A stretch of 64,000 nt of DNA, taken from Anarhynchus alexandrinus. Its lineage: Eukaryota; Chordata; Aves; Charadriiformes; Charadriidae. Positions within the stretch are counted from its first letter, which is position 1; every line of letters begins with the position of its first letter. Below are positions 37,401 through 50,096 of the stretch, piece by piece. The notes below the pieces were generated by a model. The model was not told where the DNA came from and made no database searches. It saw nothing but the letters and a program-made list of their open reading frames with translations. The translations under genes and the position numbers were made by a program. The stretch covers positions 6,997,480 to 7,061,479 of the forward strand of contig VUYV01000003.1 of assembly GCA_008711295.1 (NCBI GenBank), in the 5' to 3' direction.

Positions 37401-40284
37401 TCAGTACACCAGCTTTTTCTGCTCAGTCAGTTACTAGCTGCTTAGGAACAGACATGGAAGAATAGTCATTTTTAGCTTCCAATGAAAGCATTTTTAGCTT
37501 CTTTGTGTTTCTCCACATTCCAGAAGTGACATGCAAGTTCAGTGCTCATTAGTTCAAGTTCTGTTACAAGCTCCTATTTATGTGGAAGCTTCAGCTCAAA
37601 ACAGTCCAACTTTGCAACAGAAAAGAAACGACACTTTTAAATATCTGCGCAGTGACAAAATCATGTAGTGAGTCAGATGGATAAATGCAGAATTAAAAAG
37701 CAACACTCTGCATTGGACTAGTAAACGTAAAGGTGCAGCCAGGTTTAGGATTCACATGTTTCAAAATTAATCTTACAAAAATAAAATAGTAAGCAAAATA
37801 AACTTTTAAAACACAAATCAAGCACCTTTTTTTTTTTTTCTGGAAGTTGACATGATGGTCTATGGCTTGGGCAAATGTGGAGAATAAAAGTTATGTTCAC
37901 CTTGTTTGTTGGTCAAGATCTAAATCTTCACTCTTGGCTGAGCAAGAATCCTGAACCACTACTCTTCCTGTACTCAAGTTAGAGGACAGCAGGCACATAT
38001 TTGATGTTAGTCACAAAGGCAACTCACGACATTGCCTGATGACACGCACGGTGCCTGTCACTCCTCAGTTGAGATTGGAGCTAATCACCACAAGCATATG
38101 TCTCTGCTGGCAAGAAGTGCGTCCCATCCAGAAGGCACTGGCTGCTGGTGCCCCTCACCCATCTCCCAAAACAGCCTGTCAGGGTATGTGCTTCTTATCT
38201 GAGCTACCCTGACAGCATGCAGACGGTGCTTTTGGGTACAGTGTGGGGAACTGTCACATAATCACACTCTGGTCCCAGCTACCACTTCACATGTGAGACT
38301 TGCCACCAGCCTCTGCCTGAGGTCAGGCCCCACCTATGGTTTGGTGTCCATTCCCTGTACAACCAGGTTATTTTCAGTCACTGGTTGGACAATGAGAATG
38401 GAGGAAATTAATTCTTTCAGCTAGCCCCTGCCATGGCTTCAAGGGATAATTTTGAATCTGCTTAATAGTCGAGTACTGTGTCTGGTTCTGTGGGCTCCTC
38501 CCATCTATTGTTTTGATTTAAAAATAAGGTAGCCTACTTAATTTTATGCCTTAACAGCATGCAGAGGAAGTACTCACAGAGTTTGTCTGTTGGTACTTGG
38601 GAAATAACAACTAAACACCTCAACTGAGCTGTTAGTTGCTAGAGTTTCTTCGTGGTTTACCCTCCATGGTGGATGTAGGAGCAAGATCAGGTTACCCTGA
38701 GTCATCTTTGACACATTTCTCCTAAAAGGTTTTCATACCTGGTGAAAGGAGTTCAGATCAAGGCCAGGAGATCTTTCTTTTTGAATAGCCCTGCATTTAA
38801 GATCAATCTCAATTAAAACACGAGTTTGGCAATGCTAACGTAGCAGAACTGTCTTTTAAATGTTTATTTAAAAATGTTCTTTAGGAACGTCCTTTTCATT
38901 TTAGTGCAATAGACCATTGTGCATAGCTTTTTCTTCTGTTACTCTGTGCAATCCAGTATTCAACTTGTAATAATATTCAGTTTGTCAGTCCCAATAAATT
39001 TAAAACAGAGTAGTCTCCTATACTTTTATCCCATTTAAAGTGATAGACCTTGCAGACATTCAGTTATAATTATGTCCTAATAACAAGAAAGCAGATGTAT
39101 ATCCTGTCTTTCTGTAGTAATTAAACAATGAGTGTCAATCTGACAATTGCTTAGCATTCTTGAAAGGCTGTAAAGGCCTGCACTTCAAATGCTCCTTGAA
39201 GGAAGGCAGGACTTTGTATCAGCACACGCAGGTAGGACATGCAGAAGTCCCTTCTGATTATTTGTGGCAATGCTAGCTATTGCATGCAGCAGATGTAAAT
39301 AAGAAATTGTTTTTCAGTACAGCAAGAGTTCTTGAGATTGGAAAAGTAAATCAGGTTGAAAAGTAAATTCTTTGTAAGGGTCTCATATGCCTTTTATCTA
39401 CCACCCTCTCCTCAGAAGCAGCATACATTTTAAAGAAGAGGAATTTCATTGTTCAAATTCTTACTCTAAGTAAAGGTCAAAACGAGTCATTTTAATAGTT
39501 TCTAAGTCTTCTTTTTCCATTTTCTGAACACCAATAGATTTATCACACACACACCCAAAAGAGATAAACCCTTTCCACAAGTCATTTCAATTAACTAACA
39601 TTTTCTACAAAAAATAACTTAGTGAGAATTCTGTCTTTGACATGATTGTTAATTGACAAGCCAACTGTCTGATTTCTCATTTTCCTTTCTCTCACAACTT
39701 TAGATTTCTGTTTTAAACATATGGCTGAATTTTAAAAGTTCTGTTCCTTTTTTTAAGAGTATGAAACTTGAATGTTATTGATACAACGTGTTTCCTTGAT
39801 GTTTCACTAGTGTGTGAGAATATTTCCAGGTCAAACTAATCTCCATGTACCTCTTTTGATATAGTTTGTTTTGTTTTGTTTTGTTTGTTTGGTGGTTTTT
39901 GTTTGGTTTGGTTTTTTGGGTTTTTTTAAGTGCCATTTCAAGGAATCATGGGGTCTTTATTTCAATTTAAAGAAAAAAAAATACTGACCCTTTTGACTGC
40001 TGTGGCAAGTATGTCTGTCTGGTTAAGCAACTACAACACCATTTAAAACAGTTATTTTTTCATATATTGGACTTTAAATTTCAGGATTTTTGGAGCTGAA
40101 ATAACAATTTTCAAATACACATAATTACTGAATAAATGACGCAAGGATCTAGTGGTGTAGTAATAAATATCAAATATTGTGGGAAGTCAATTTTACTTAA
40201 AATCACAAAAATGGATTTGGCTTCAGAAGATCAGCCCATGTCCAAACTGAAATGAGCTATACCTGTGTCACCGCTGATTGATGT
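31441..40284. other. Unique AT-rich DNA, no gene recognised
   Basis: Nearly 9 kb without a recognisable gene or transposon. T/G-rich low-complexity patches occur at 32835-32880, 37248-37316 and 39864-39930, with poly(T) near 36816 and 37829. A moderately GC-richer patch at 38020-38400 holds an 11-base inverted repeat (CTGTCAGGGTA at 38176-38186 and TACCCTGACAG at 38205-38215), within chance expectation. The part 34440-34760 is rich in TAAT words but otherwise unremarkable. Confidence 0.45.
39864..39930 (+). repeat. (TTTTG)n low-complexity T/G tract
   Basis: Four or so TTTTG units run into irregular TTTGG and GGTTTTT units. All bases are T or G. Confidence 0.9.
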
Positions 40285-40690
40285 TTGTCTAGCTTGTTCT
40301 TAAAACATCCAATAATTGTTTATGACAGTGTCTCTGAGACAGTGTCAAAAACCTTATTAAAGTCAAGATATATGACATTTTTCCTGTCTACAAACCCTTT
40401 CATGTTATGGTATTGTAAAAAGAAGGTAGATTGGCCTGACTTGATTTATTTTTTATATCCATATTGACTTTGACTAGTCTCCTTGTTATCTAACAGCTAC
40501 TTACAGAAATAGATCATGCTTCTATTTTCTAGGAATTGAAATTTTTTTCTCTGGACTATAATTCCACAGAATCTTTCTTCCTCTCTTTGCAACTCCCTTA
40601 CCCATTTTAAAAGAAAGGTATTATTTTTTCCTTCTCTAATATTTTAGAAATTACTCATACTCCATACAGTCTCAGAAATAAGCAGCAACA
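40285..40690 (-). mobile_element. Old CR1/L3-like LINE fragment
   Basis: The plus strand shows reverse-complement CR1 anchors in order. GACAGTGTCAAAAACCTTATTAAAG then TCAAGATATATGACATTT is the complement of the 'D-rKAFDtV' coding block. ATCCATATTGACTTTGACTA is the complement of the 'S-QHGF' block. TAGGAATTGAAATT, CTGGACTATAATTCCAC and TTTTAAAAGAAAGGTATTA complete the typical run. A short piece at 40288-40318 (GTCTAGCTTGTTCTTAAAACATCCAATAA) resembles the 3' end of old CR1-like elements, so an internal deletion may join the two. All frames are broken. Divergence places it with the old fragments near 5 kb. Confidence 0.75.
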
Positions 40691-41560
40691 GTAAACTGTT
40701 TTTCACTTTGTGCTCACCTGTTCTGATTTTGCCTTTATGTGTTCATGGCGTATTTTTTCTGTATGTCAGTAGTAACCTCAACTAATTTTCCACTTCCTAC
40801 ATGCTTGCTTATGCTTAAACTCAATGAAGAGTGCAAATTTCTCTAATCAATAAGGGGAAAGTGACTGAATCAGATTTCAAAGACTGTTGCTTTGTGAATA
40901 TCATGTAGGGGAAGCTGTGCCCAGCACATTCCAGGGAATTGCTGGACATCCTGTGTGTTCGTGCATTTGCTTCTCTTGTTACTTCCAGTTTAGGGGTGCT
41001 GGCTGATTCTGCTAGTTACTTTCAAAAGGCCTTATCCACTTTCTTCATCCTGGCGTAGCAGTGAGTAGTTCCCAGACAGTAGTTTCCACTGTGAAAACTG
41101 TCACGTTTTTTCCCCTTTACTCATAAAAATTGGAAGATTTTAGATGTTGGTCACACACTGCAAAATGTACTTCAAAATGTATCTTGAAATGTGCTGTTTT
41201 TTAATTCTCAAAATTGATCTTTTGGGTTTTCCCAAAATATACTTTATGAATCAAAATAAAAGTTAAATAAAGCAGTTAAATAATCCAAAAAATAAACAAA
41301 ACATTTAATTTTAAATCAACTAAGTAATTTTGTCTTGACTTAGTTGCAATTAATTTGGCAGAGGCATGTACAGAAGAAGATTTACTCAAAGGAGAAGGGC
41401 CTGAAAAAACTAGGTAAATTTTCCTTTTGACCCTATTCTTTATAAGTGTTGAATGTTCTGTATTTGATCGTAAAAACATGTGGTCCTTATCATTCCTGTC
41501 TGAAGTGCGGTTCAATATGTAGAAGTATATGCAAAATCAAGAAGGTAAAAGAGAATTGTT

Positions 41561-41594
41561 GGGTTTTTTTGTTTTTGTTTTTGTTTTTGTTTTT
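41561..41594 (+). repeat. (GTTTTT)n microsatellite
   Basis: Four near-perfect GTTTTT units follow a GGGTTTTTTT start; short and ordinary. Confidence 0.92.
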
Positions 41595-43257
41595 CCCCTA
41601 TCTGTTTTAAATAAGGTAAATTATCAGAAGATACCTCTGTAATGTTAGTGGAATTTCAAATGTAGCGACAAATTGAGGATTTGCCCGATTCATCCTCTCT
41701 TTCATTTAGATTTTGATATAATACGAAAATAAAAGGTTATTTTATCTTCAGTCATACCTGAAGAAAGTGATGGCCTACAATCTTTGACCAGAATATAAAG
41801 CCATATTGTTCAACTACTGAGGGTAAGTGAAGTGATGTAAGGGTATTCAGTCTAATCACCTTCATTCTAAACAAGGACAGAAGGAGAAGTCAGTGAGCAT
41901 CACAGTAGAAACTACTTACCTTGTGGTTACGGTTAGTGATCTGACATCCTGACGAAGAAGTACGGATCCTCAGTAAGGTATGTAAGGGATAAATATGGAC
42001 TTATCATCAGTGAAAGTACGAAATCAAAAGGACTCTGGATACTTTGATACATGCTAATTAGAGAAAAAATACAGTGTGTAATCTTGTCATCAAGTGCTGT
42101 AATTCTGTCAGATCTCACAAGTGAAACGTAATTGGGCCATGATAGCACTGGGTGATCTGCATGAAGGAAAAAATAAGGTCAGGGAGAGTGGTTTTGCTAG
42201 TGACAGTCTTCCTTTTAGGCTGAGGTTAATACTTCACCACTCTTTCATTCAGAAAGGTAAAAACATTCTAATTTTAAAAGCCTATCAAGTCATAAAAAAC
42301 AGCCTGCTGTCTCCTCCCCCGATAAATAAATTTACTGTCCAAAAGCATACATCTTTTGAAGACAATAAAAAGCCTTATATACCTGTAAGGTAAAAATCAT
42401 ACACTCCTTTGGGAACTTTGGGGTTTATAGGTTATGATCTGTGCTGCCCTGTAGCACGTCAGAGAGCTTTCTGGGTTATCCTGACAGTGGAAGACGTCTT
42501 CCCCTTGTCCCTGCTGTAGCAGATCTCTTCCAGTTCATACAGCTTCTATGACGACATACAGTGCAAAGAATCAGGGGATTTGTTAAAATTTCTCTGTACC
42601 CTCTTTTTAGATTCCTCTGCTGATATGAGGTAATGATTACACATGCATATATACACGCACCTTTATAAGCGAATGTATGTATGTGATATATGTATATAAT
42701 ATGTAATAGTCTGTTCAGTGTATAAATGTTTACTGGAAAAGGTATGGATGAGGAAAAAAAGGAAAGTAACACTTGTATTACTTACACTAAGAGTGATAAC
42801 TTTTTCTTCTTAGCCAATTCACTTCAGAGCTTTTCCTGACCAGCCTGTGCAGGGCATTCAGCTTCATTCACTCTACTTTTCAAGAAATGTCTTGTGGAGA
42901 TAGTTGATTACTTTTGTTACCCATTTTTTTTCCTCGGAGTCCTACAGGTTTTCTTTCAAATTCAGTCAGTCTTCCTCTGTCAAATCCTCTTCATGAAAAT
43001 GCCTCCTTGGAAATGAGGTTGTCATCACTTCTACTTGACTGGCCTATTAGCAACTCCCTGATTAAGTGAGGGATAGGAACCCACGCTCCCTGGTGAATTA
43101 CTGACTAAATCTCAGAGAGAATCTGTAAATGTATCACACAAAAAACATTCTTGATAGTGAAATAAGATTGATTAATTCAGCCCACTACTATGAGACAAGA
43201 CACAAACACATTGATCAGAAAAAGTTTTAAATGCTTTTGAGCACCCAGATATCGTTG

Positions 43258-43375
43258 TGATATATACACACACAGAGACATAGATATAGTTAGTATAGGT
43301 AGATATAGATATAGAAGTAGGTGTAGATATAGATACAGTTCTAGATATAGATAGAGATAGAGATAGAGATAGATA
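43258..43375 (+). repeat. Compound (TAGATA)/(GATAGA)n microsatellite
   Basis: It begins as TATATACACACACAGAGAC, continues as imperfect TAGATA units with interruptions, and ends as a cleaner AGATAG run to about 43375. Interruptions in the first half indicate age; the last part is the purest. The minus-strand translation gives alternating Tyr-Leu and Ser-Ile, which is an artefact of the repeat. Confidence 0.93.
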
Positions 43376-46300
43376 AGGCAAATAGAAATGCTTTTGATCG
43401 TTTGCCATGCCATAAGAAATGAAGGCTTTTCAGGATTATATTTGCCTTGGAGAAAATTCAGTGATATGTAACTGACAATTTTCATAGTGAAACGTATTTT
43501 TTTACCTGTATACATAGAGACAATTAAAGCCATGTAGAAACAGAATCCTATTTCATGCATTGTAACTAGCATCAAGTCCCAATGAACTAAAGTTGTTTCA
43601 TGAATAGGATTGGCTGAGGCAGACAGCAAATCCTCTTGTTTACAGCAGCACTTCCAAAGAGAAAACTAATTCCACAACCAATGCAGCACTTTAAAAACCA
43701 GACTGCTGAATTCCAGAAACAAACAAACAAAAATCTAATACAGCGATGCTTATGTTATGATGCTTACTCTTAGGTAAGAGACCCTTAGCTGATTTCTTTG
43801 GGATGCAGCACAAGACTAAATAGCTGATCTATTGACCAGCATAATATTCTTTCCATGAAGATAGCTAATTTTGTATGTGTCCCAGTAAATTTGAAAAACT
43901 ATTTGCCACCTATATACAGTTGCTCCTAAAAAAGGCAAATGCATGAAGTATTCCTTATTTTCTATATTCTGTCTACAGATACTCAGTGTTACGGATTGTT
44001 TTTCCCTTTTCTTATTTTGTAAATGACGATGTATTTCACTGGAGAGGAAATGGGTGCTTTATGTTGTTCTTACACTGATAGATTCAAGTGCAAAAAGTAC
44101 CAGGTTGATGCTTTATTTAAGTTTTCCTTCAATTCATGTCATTAACATTCAGTAGACTTCTGTACAGCACTGGATTTTTTGTTGATGGTCACTCCATCTT
44201 CAAACTATGAAAGATTTAACATTATATTCTTATGGAAGACAGTGTTGTGAAAGATGGTCTTCTGCGATACATGTGGAGTAGATGTGGAAGAATCTGAAGA
44301 CACTTGGTATTTCCTGAGCTGTATTTTAACAAAAAAGATCTTCTCTGACTGACTTTAGTTTTATCAAAACACTTTATTCAACTTTAAAAGGATATGTTTC
44401 TCTCCATTCTTGATCTAAGTGTGGTAACTAGGAAAGCAAATCTTATAACTAAAATTCATTCTACAATTTTTATGATACCATGACAGAATAAAATTAAATT
44501 TCTTTTTTTCTGTTCTAACTTTTCAATGCTAAAAAGAGTAAAAAGCAGTAAAAGCTTTATTTTGTTGTCATTAAAATGAGCAGACATAATCCCAGTAGTG
44601 CACTGAATAAGAAGGTGTAATTTTTAAACAGTAAGTTTTATGATTATCACATTTCTCATTATTACTATCTTTAAGGATAAGCACAGATTAAAAGACTGAA
44701 CACAGGAGAAAGCACTGAACACTATCATTTTTATGCAATTTAATATGATCTAATCTCTACCCTTGGTCTCTAGAAATAAAAGTGTGATATCTTTAAAATC
44801 ATGCCCTTGTAATCTGCATTTTAACTAAATGATGTTTTTGGTTCACAAGACATTCTCTATTTTATGCTGAAAATAGGTTATTTTCATGTTAATTAGGTTC
44901 TCAATGCATTTACTATGGAAAAGGAAACTGGATTTTTATAGTCTTCTTTTCAATTTAATTATAGTAGACCTTCATTTCTCTCTTTAGAAAATATGCCACA
45001 ATTAGAAGATCAGGAATGTGACGGTACTAAAAAGTAAAATCTAAGAAAGACCCCCAAAAAGACAGGAACAATGTAAACAACTAAATTATGAATAATGAAT
45101 AGACTGAGGGAGTTCCTACATCCTGTAAAATTTTTAGTACTTAAAGTGAAATTGAGACATGATTCAAGCACCTGATAGTCAAAATACGACCTCACAAACT
45201 CTTTACTCTGATACAATATTATGCAAACCTGGATGTCATAGGTAAGTTATTCTCTCAGCTTAATAGTGTTTCAGAAACATGTTTGGAACAGCCACAGCAT
45301 CAACAATACTAAGAAACTTGACATCCACATCGGGTTTGCACAACATTGGGATCCAAAAATAGTATTCTTTTAATTTTGTCCTCTATTTTGGGGTTCAGTC
45401 TGTGGTAAGTGATAATAAATCACCTCTAACACAAACTGACAGGATTGATTTCCTCATAAAAACATTTTAAATCTGTCTTAAGTTTTAGGCACTGGCAGAG
45501 AAGGATGTGAGTCTGGACTTGTACGTAATACCCTAGCTGTTAGAGATGTTTTTTAGGAAATAAAAGCAGTATTTAAGTATCATTTCTTCAAGTGTATTCA
45601 AACTGCATCCTTTGAACCCCAGGACAGAGCCATAACCATCAGGATCTAGTGGAGAAGGAAGAGCAGGGTCCAGTAGTGATATGAATGTTTCCTTCCACTG
45701 AGGAAAGAGTTGGATCAAAAAGCAAGGAAAAAACTGAGTCTAAAACCATTATGTTAAAAATTCTAAAACTGACCTGAAAGCAAAATCAGCTTGGTAATTG
45801 CCATTAACTACAGAAATACAAATGTAATTACCAATGTTGTGAAAGGGACAAAGAACTCTTTTGGTTTTCATGCTTACTGAGAACCATTCTTTCTTTCCAA
45901 CTTAAGTGCAGATATAAAATTTTTCTTAGTCAAAATGAAAAGCTCCTTAACCAGGGGTTTGATGGAAGTCCAGCTGAAATTGTTCCTAACTCAATTGGTC
46001 TTAGGAAGAGGCCATATATAGATGATGCCTAGACTTACCAAGGTACTTAAACAAATGAGTTGTCTCATGTAAATCAATGTGATTTCGGCCATTTCACAGC
46101 ACAGTGAATTTTTTAAATGGCAGGGTGTTCATCCACTAAAGGGAGGGTGAAATTCTCATTACTAGAGATAGTAGATAGATAAGGTTTAATGTAGTAAAGA
46201 TATTTCAATTACATATTTCAGATACTATAACCAAAGACTATTTTTCAACCAATCATCTTATTCTTCTATTAAACTTTGAAGGACAGCACTAGACAATGGG

Positions 46301-49300
46301 CAAAGGAAAATAAAGGTAACTATATAGATTTGTATAAGGAACATATTTGCTCTCTGTAGTCATATTAGTGTTAGTAAACAATTTTAAGTGTAGTAATCCC
46401 ACAGTCCCAAGGAATTCTCTATATGAATGTAAAGGAAATGCTTAAAAAGCACAGTTACTTACAGCAACTAATTGCTTCTTAAATTTTATGTCAGATACTC
46501 AGCTTAGCAGTTATGCTTGTATATATATTAGCTGTAGTAGAGACCTCCTTAGTACACATTGCTCTCTGTAATGAAGTTTTAAATGTTCCAAGATTTTCTT
46601 TTTCATTTTAGGATAATGTTTTGCAATAGTATCTGGGGTTTTGGAGTTGAGGTTTATTTTGGAGGGAGATGAACTGTTGTTTTTTAAATAAGCTATTTCT
46701 AACTTTACTGTAGTGTTCTGGATACAGTATCTTGCCCTATAGAACTCTGAAAAATTTCTCATTACTTCATGTTTACATCCTTTACATGTCTGAGAATTTT
46801 GTTAAAGACTGTTTACTCCCTCTTTCATACCCGTCAAGCCTGAAACCCCCCTTTTCAAATCAGTACAATTAAGAAGAATTTGAAATTAAGAGTTACAAAG
46901 TACAGAAGGAGGCTTTCTAGCAGTGACCATAGGGGCTGTGATTATAGGTGAGGAGATCAGAAAAGGAATTTAAATTAATTTTAAAGGGATTTTAGTTTTC
47001 CCATATGGGAAAAGGATGAATGAGAAGGATAGTTTTTAAGATGGCAAAGATTTTTTTTACAAAAATACCATCAGCTCAACCTTTTTATCTGCTGAAATAA
47101 TTAAAAAAATAATTTTATCTAAAATCAGACTGCAAAACATCAAGCTGTTGTAGTGTCTCCACGCCTCTAGCAATTCACAGGAGCTTTACAGCTGTGTTCT
47201 CTGAGATGCAACAGGCTTTTTGGTTAAGTGATAATTTCTCTCTTCACTTGGGTTTAGTACTGTTGAAGAAAGTTCTGAACTCTTTCATTAGCGCCATTTC
47301 TAACACTTCTAGAAAGAAGTCTCTAATCTATTATTGCAAAATGTTTTAGAATTTATCAGAAGTCATGTAACTACATCTAAAGAACTGGTGGCTAAATGTT
47401 TATCCCGGCTTATGAAAAAACTGGAAGTTCATTAAAACTATCAATAGAAAAAAAATGGGAATTTTATTACAAAGACTATGTATTTTTATTTTACTTTCTG
47501 ACCATGCATGTTCTTCCTGGACTGGAAGCTGATTGCAGTTCTGGTTTTGACCATTTTCAGTTGTGAAGACCTGTTTAATTGTTTTAAGATGTGCTTTAAT
47601 GGAGCAGTGAAACACGAGTTCAGCTCTCTTTTGAAGTTTGGACTTTATCAACAATAGATAGTGAATCTTAACAGTTAATCATATGGGGTTTTGTGTTTCT
47701 GAATATGTCTACGTCTACCTATTTATATACAAAGAGGGAATATAATGTCTATTATATGGTAATAATACAGTACATAGTACTGCCTACAACTACACTGTTT
47801 GGATAAAAGATAAATTAAAAGATAAAATATTCAAAAAGTTATAAGCATTTTTCATATAGTTATTTATTGAGCACTGAAAAGGTGAATAGTGGCAAATACT
47901 GTCCCTGTCCATGGTACTTCCTTTGTACGTTTTTCTGACAGTGAAAAATGCATCCTCTAATTCATTGCACAGGCATAATGCTGGTATTTATAAAGGAAAG
48001 AAAGAAGTCACCTTTGAGCTATTGCCTCTAAATATAATTCTGGACATTTTCCAGAAAGTTTATTGAAAATCAGTTGGCCAAAGGCACTCAGGCTTGACTA
48101 CTTTCGCCTGAAAAATTAGTGCATACTCAATATTTTACAAAAATGCTGTGGCCAGACAGACAGCTTCCTTGCATTAATTTCTTCTTTCTTTTGACAAGGA
48201 GAATAACCTCTGAGATGGAAATAAATGATTCTTAACCACACTATGCTTTTGGTTTCGTTGATCCAAGTGAAACTATGTTTAGAAAACTGCTGAGAGAAGT
48301 GTTCACTCTACAGTTGGTATAAATCCCTGGAGCATGAGTTTATAGAGGTGATTGAGCGCTCTTCATGTTCTACAGTAATGTGCTAAGATACACTTTAAGT
48401 GGGAGAGCAGGTCTTCTGAAATACGTTTTTTGAATCAGTACAGTCTGTGCAGATTTAGATTTGATGCACTGATGACAAACAGATGAATGAATTCTGTCAT
48501 TTTGGACATATCCTGCCTTTTCTTTGCCCAAAAAGTATGAAAGAAGAAAATAAATATCATAATTTCTCTTTATTGCATACCACAGAGGAGTCCAGTGTAA
48601 CAATAGAAATCCACAGTTCAGAAGGTGGGATGGTATCATATTGACATTAACGGTATAGTTTTCCACAACTGAAGAACTGAATGAAATCTTATTGTTCTGA
48701 AACCAAAAAGAATAAAAGACAATATTTAGATGAGCAATGCATAACTGATATTAGAATGTCATATAAGATTTTTAAACATGACTTCTTTTTCAAAGGAAAA
48801 ACCTTCTTATAAAAGACTATGCAACTTTAAAATCAATTATTAAGAAAAGCTATATGAATAGCAGCATCCTTTCCGAAGCATACAGGTGCCATTTTGTATA
48901 TTTTTGTTTCTGGTAAATTTCCTTTATGCTTTGAACTTGCAAATATATCAGAAAAATATGATAGCCTGGAAAAAAAGAATGTATTTCCCTATCTCCCAAA
49001 TTCCTTTTATACCATATTACCTTCCATTCCAGCTTTTCTCACCTCATCTCAGTATTATCTTCCCCAAATTAGAAAAAGTTATTGAATGAATTAAAATAAA
49101 TGGTTAAACGTAACAACAGAAGTATAATTTAACAAAAAACCACAATGAAAACCAAAACACATAAGGTTTTGAATGTTTAACTAATTCAGCCTGTATCTAT
49201 GCTGAGTATCATTGTTTATGACTTCATTGTGTTGTTGCATTACAGAGCACTTAAGAAGTTTGCAAGCTAAAGAGTAGCAACTCCTGTTCCATTTGTTAAA

Positions 49301-49865
49301 AAAATACTTTTAAATTAATCATCCTCCTTCCAGTTAGTACAATAATCCACATCTTGTTATTATACTTAGCCTTACACAAAATCAAACATGGATCTTAAGA
49401 TTCCACACTGTTGCTTTCAGGATATATTTATAAACACTGTGATAGTCTATTTGTTATAAAACCAAGTAGGAAGGTATGATAGCAAAAACTTCTAACATTA
49501 ACAAGTGGGAAGAGAGAAATTGATAACAAATTTGTCATCTCTATTAGTATCATACTGTGTGCAGACTCTGAAATACTCAAGGTGGTCTGAGGATTGTATG
49601 TTTAATTAATGATTGTCCAGTGAATTAGTGAATTAGTGTTATCATGTAACATCATAAACCAATGCAGTGGGATTGGAAATATGCAAAAAGGGAAGGAATG
49701 AGGGATGGGGAAGGGGGGTCCATGTACATTTACATTTGCGCTTGTACATGTACTTGCACAGAAAGTGTGAATCCTTACATCTGCCATAGCTACATTTTTA
49801 TTAGATAAAAGACCTGGGATGCAAGTTTTTGAGAGAGGGAGATTGCATGTGGAAAAAAAGGAGGC

Positions 49866-50096
49866 ATGGAGAAGTCCTTCAGGAAAGCAGCTCTAGCTTT
49901 TGGTGTTAGTTTGTTAGCTTTTCTATTATTTTGGAATAAAATTCAAGTTGAGGAAGCAAGTTGTTGTAAGTTGCCTTCAATATTTCCTACAGGAAAGTTC
50001 AACCTGCAAGAGATTCCTCAAAGATACATTCTAAAAGGCAGCACTTTGGAGCTGGGCACTGCTCAATTCTCCATGAAATACCTCAGAGATCTGTAA
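49866..50096 (+). other. Small open frame with hydrophobic start, unproven
   Basis: A 76-codon frame begins with ATG in a good context (G at -3, G at +4). Its first ~23 residues read like a signal anchor or signal peptide: basic MEKSFRK, then a hydrophobic run including LLAFLLFW. It ends at a stop that lies inside GATCT|GTAAGT, a strong splice-donor match, so the frame could be a first exon. Against this, the next exon-like segment (50318-50383) does not stay open in the matching phase, and no homology is recognised. Chance is the simplest explanation. Confidence 0.13.

Larger units (their letters stand above)
40691..49860. other. Unique AT-rich DNA with simple repeats
   Basis: About 9 kb with no recognised gene. 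Simple repeats at 41561-41594 and 43258-43375 are listed separately. The open frames present lack domain signatures; the 150-codon minus-strand frame at 43177-43629 includes the translated microsatellite. Confidence 0.45.

Noticed and set aside
38176..38215. Perfect 11-base inverted repeat with an 18-base loop
   Set aside because: Within chance expectation; no terminator, microRNA-like long stem or transposon end is supported.
43177..43629. 150-codon minus-strand frame with Tyr-Leu repeats
   Set aside because: The repeat part is the translated GATA-type microsatellite; the rest has no domain.
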